DNA of 64,000 nt, taken from contig JAPWJW010000001.1 in the NCBI GenBank assembly GCA_028283825.1, positions 1-64,000 on the forward strand, given 5' to 3'. The notes beneath the pieces are model-generated. The model saw nothing but the letters and a program-made list of their open reading frames with translations. It was not told the origin of the DNA and did no database searches. The stretch comes from Azospirillaceae bacterium. Its GTDB lineage: Bacteria; Pseudomonadota; Alphaproteobacteria; Azospirillales; Azospirillaceae. Shown here one piece after another: positions 60,801-64,000 of this stretch. The position numbers and the translations under genes are program-made. Within the stretch, counting starts at the first letter, position 1. Each line of letters begins with the position of its first letter.

Positions 60801-63800
60801 GCGACCCCATCGAGGTCGCCAGCCTGGCCGCCGGCCTGAAATCGTCCACCGGCCTTGTCCCGGCGGGGAATTGCGCCCTGGGGTCGGTCAAGACCAACGT
60901 CGGCCATTTGCAGATCGCCTCGGGCATCGTCGGTTTCATCAAGACGGTGCTGGCCGTGCACCACGGCCAGATCCCGCCCACCCTGCATTTCCAGACACCC
61001 AACCCGGCCATCGACCTGGGCAATAGCCCCTTCTATATCAACACGGCACTGGTGCCGTGGCAGCCGCCGGCCGGCGTGCCCCGCCGGGCGGGCGTCAACT
61101 CCCTGGGCATCGGCGGCACCAACGCCCACGCCATCCTGGAACAGGCGCCGGTCGCGCCGCACGTCATCGCCATCAACGACCGGCCGCTGCACCTGCTGAC
61201 CCTGTCGGCGCGCACGCCCACGGCGCTGGCCGCCCTGGCGCGGTCCTACGGCCGTTTCCTGGCCGACCATCCGGATACCGACCCGGCGGACCTGTGCTTC
61301 ACCGCCAACACCGGCCGCAAGGCGTTTGAGCACCGCCACGCCCTGGTGTTCGACACGGTGAACGCCCTGCGCGCGGCACTGGCGCCGCTGGAAACGGTGG
61401 CCCCGGCCGCCCTGGTGGCCGCGCCCCGCATCAAGATCGCCTTCCGTTTCGCCGATCATGCCGAGCCCGGCCTGGGGCGTGAACTTTACCGCACGGCGCC
61501 GCCCTTCCGCGCCCAGCTGGACGAATGCGACCGCCTGCTCAGCCGCCGCTGGCCGGCACTGTCGTTGGTCCGCTGCCTGTATGAAGAGGCGCCCTGGCCG
61601 AATGACGCGGCCTTCACCCACGCGGCGGTGGCCAGCCTGGGCATCGCTGCGGCGGCGTTGCTGCGCGGCTGGGGCCTGGAACCCGATGGCGTCCTGGCCA
61701 CCGGCCCGGGCGCCATGGCGGCGGCCGGCTGGGCCTTGGGCGAGTTGTCGCTGGAAGACGCGCTGGAGCGCGCGGGCCAGGACACCGCCACCGAACTGCC
61801 ACCGACCCCCGATGATGCGGTGGTGGTGGACGTGAGTGCCGCCGGCTGGGCCGGGCTGCTGCGTGACCTGGGCCATGTTCATGTCCGGGGCGGTGCCGTG
61901 GACTGGGCCGCCTTCGACCAGCCCTACCGCCGCCGGCGCCTGTCGCTGCCGACGTACCCGTTCGAGAACCGCCGCTATTGGCTGGAGCCGCCCAAGGCTG
62001 TCCCCCGCCCCTGTTCTGGAAGCCCGTCCGCATCCCCTGCTGGACCGGCGGTTCGGCAGCGCGCTGACGCGCGACGTGTTCTATGAGGGCCGGCTGGAGG
62101 TGGCACGCCTACCGCTGCTGGCCGACCATCTGGTCCACGGCCAGCCGGTGGTGTCCGGCGCCTGCTACATGTCCATGCTGACCGGCGTGGCGGCGGCGGA
62201 AAGCGGCCGGCTGGAGGTGCGCGACGTCGCCTTCCTGCAGGCCCTGCCCGTGCCAGCGGATGGCGTCACCGTGCAACTGGCGCTGCAGCCCCAGGCGGAT
62301 GGCAGTCGGGTCGCCACCTTGATCTCTTTGGGCACGGTGGAGGGTGAGTACCGCAGCCACGTTACCGCCACCCTGCATCCGCTGGAAGAATCCACCGCCC
62401 TGACCGCCCTGGACGTATGTCAGGCGGGATGCCCGCAGACGGTGGCGCTGGACGACCATTACGGGCGCCTGGAAGAACGCCACATCGCGCTGGGTCCGCA
62501 GTATCGCTGGATGACGGCCCTGTCGCGCGGCACGGACCAGGCGTTCTGCCGCCTGCGCCGCCCGGCGGAACTGGATGCCGCGACCGACGCCGCCTATGGC
62601 CTGCACCCGGGCCTGATCGACGCCTGCTTCGGCCTGATGATCGCCGCCGTGGACCTGGACGTGGCCGATACCTTCATCCCGTCCAGCATTGAGCGTTTGC
62701 GCCTGCATCGCCAACCGGCCGCGGAAACCCTGTGGGCCTGGGGCCGTTTCACCCGCCAGGCCGACGGCGGCGGGGTTCGCGGCGACATCCAGCTGTGCGG
62801 CGATGACGGCATGCCGGTGCTGACCCTGATGGGTTTCACCGGCCGTGTCGCCCGCCGCGAGCAGGTCCTGGGGACCGGCCCCGCCCTGCCGCTGTATCGC
62901 CTGGACTGGCAGGCCGACGCCCCGCCCCAGACCGAGGCCCCCACGCCCGGCGCCTGGCTGGTGCTGGCCGATAGCCATGGGCTGGGCGAAGTGGTGGCGG
63001 CCAAGCTGGCTTGCCGCAGCGTGCCGATCAACAGCCCGGCCCTGGAACAGGTGCTGCGCGACGAGACCACGGCTGCCGGCCGCGGCGGCCTGGGCATCCT
63101 GCACCTGGGCAATCTGGACATCGACGCCAGCACCGCGCCGGCCCAAGCCCGCACCCTGGGCCTGGCCCCGGCCCTGCTGGCCGCCCAGGCGCTGGCGGCC
63201 GCGGCCGCGCCGGGCGCCCTGTGGCTGGTGACCCGAGGCGCACAAGCGGCGACCGACGGCCAGGCCGTGACGGCGGGCCAAGCCACTGTCTGGGGCCTGG
63301 CCAAGGTGCTGCGGCTGGAACAGCCGTCCCTGCCCTGCCGCACCATCGACCTGGACCCCGCGACCACCGGCCAGGAGACGGAAGCCGACCGGCTGCTGGA
63401 CGAACTGGCCATCGGCGGCCAGGCGGAGGTGGCATTGCGCGGCGACCGGCGCCTGCACCCGGTTCTGGTTCCCCTGGCGCCCGTCGCATCATCCCAGGCA
63501 CCGGCCCTGTCCCCCGACGCCAGTTACCTGGTGGCCGGCGGTTCCGGCGCCCTGGGATCGGTGATGGTGGACTGGCTGGCTGATCGCGGCGCGCGGCACA
63601 TCGTCATCGCCAGCCGGCGCGGCACGGTCGATGACGGGCAGGTCCGGCAGTTGGCGGAACAGGGCGTATCCCTCTATCCCCTGCGGGCCGATCTGGCCGA
63701 CGGCGCGGCGCTGGCCCTGGCCTGGCGCCGGCTGGAACCGCAGCTGCCGCCCTTGCGCGGCCTGATCCATGCCGCCGGCGTGCTGGACGACGGTGCCCTG

Positions 63801-64000
63801 TCCGCACAGACGCCGCAGCGCCTGGAGGCGGTGGCAGCACCGAAGATGGAGGGCGCGCTGGCCCTGGCCCAATTGGCCGAGGGGCGTGACCTGGACTTCC
63901 TGGTGCTGTTCTCCTCCGCCGCGTCCATCCTGGGCCATCCCGGCCAGGCCAACTACGCCGCCGCCAACGCCCATCTGGACGCGCTGGCCGCCGATTTGCG
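57835..64000 (+). CDS. type I polyketide synthase, AMP ligase-ACP-KS-AT(degenerate)-DH-KR, runs off the window; two frameshifts
   Basis: Domains by position: FAAL-like AMP ligase 57835-59470 (TSGSTGMPKAV; NWMPLDHPG expected at the first frameshift near 58504); ACP 59560-59760 (FFELGGHSVLL, pantetheine Ser); ketosynthase 59820-61130 with Cys in QTACSTGLV, His in EAHGTGTALGDP and His in KTNVGHLQIASG; acyltransferase remnant about 61190-61760 without GQGSQ, with GPGAMAA where GHSxGE should be, and lacking its C-terminal half; second frameshift in a C5 run at 62002-62006; dehydratase about 62030-62850 (LADHLVHGQPVVSG, LHPGLIDACF); structural KR half; KR from 63500 (AGGSGALGS, HAAGVLDDG, SSAAS, QANYAAAN), the LDD motif suggesting a B-type ketoreductase. 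The AMP ligase should activate a free acyl or aryl acid as starter. Both frameshifts are one-base insertions in otherwise well-preserved sequence. Confidence 0.88.

Noticed and set aside
59030-61882. Minus-strand open frame of 950 codons opposite the PKS
   Set aside because: The plus strand has unmistakable AMP-ligase, ACP and KS motifs here. The antisense frame is Gly/Arg/Gln-rich without family features.

Overview
The window is about 64 kb of GC-rich (roughly 65 %) alphaproteobacterial DNA. Gene content (IS66 with a SEC-C passenger, DUF697 proteins, SyrD-type exporter, FAAL-loaded polyketide synthase, RTX-type giant protein) points to Rhodospirillales/Azospirillaceae. That placement is inferred from gene content; no rRNA or housekeeping marker is present to prove it.

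Layout. (1) 2-3195: an IS66-family element with terminal inverted repeats, tnpA-tnpB-tnpC and a SEC-C/UPF0149 passenger gene. (2) 3404-5189: a tyrosine integrase (Int1) beside a 49-bp copy of the 3' part of a tRNA-Glu gene. (3) 5141-48421: a genomic island of about 43 kb. It is bounded by that 49-bp direct repeat and by the intact tRNA-Glu at 48373-48448, and it carries its own integrase (Int2, 47184-48290) next to the tRNA. Int1 therefore belongs to a second element to the left, and the two elements sit in tandem at one tRNA. (4) 48449-64000: sequence to the right of the tRNA, with a secretion/export operon and the start of a polyketide synthase locus.

Island cargo. The left half is one minus-strand group: type I secretion ABC transporter, HlyD adaptor, a small secreted LprI/DUF1311 protein, a giant Ser/Thr/Gly/Asn-rich repeat protein of about 4,870 residues, and a TPR-glycosyltransferase. 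The parts suggest a T1SS-secreted giant surface protein or toxin with a dedicated exporter, a possible modifying enzyme and a possible immunity protein. The middle is a patchwork of two phage tail-collar proteins, a Tat-exported thioredoxin-fold protein, an XRE regulator, a PD-(D/E)XK-like protein with a truncated FtsH-like AAA/M41 protease, a complete IS3 element, an AT-rich TetR gene, and transposase, TnsA-like and ArdC remnants. The right half has an RNase A-like CDI-type toxin with its CdiI_2 immunity protein, an XRE repressor with a clear operator cluster, a STAND NTPase of about 1,500 residues (Avs-like), and an IS5 element.

Right of the tRNA: a DUF697 protein, a cyclic-peptide-type ABC exporter, an SPFH protein and a beta-propeller-like repeat protein form a plus-strand group. 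These are followed by a stand-alone acyltransferase, a second DUF697 protein and a multi-domain PKS (AMP ligase-ACP-KS-degenerate AT-DH-KR, running off the window). The PKS acyltransferase domain has lost its active site, so the stand-alone acyltransferase probably loads it in trans.

Caution: at least seven genes or gene segments are broken by single-base frameshifts and six of the seven look like one-base insertions. Sequencing error is the simplest explanation for most, so frameshifted genes here should not be read as dead without checking.
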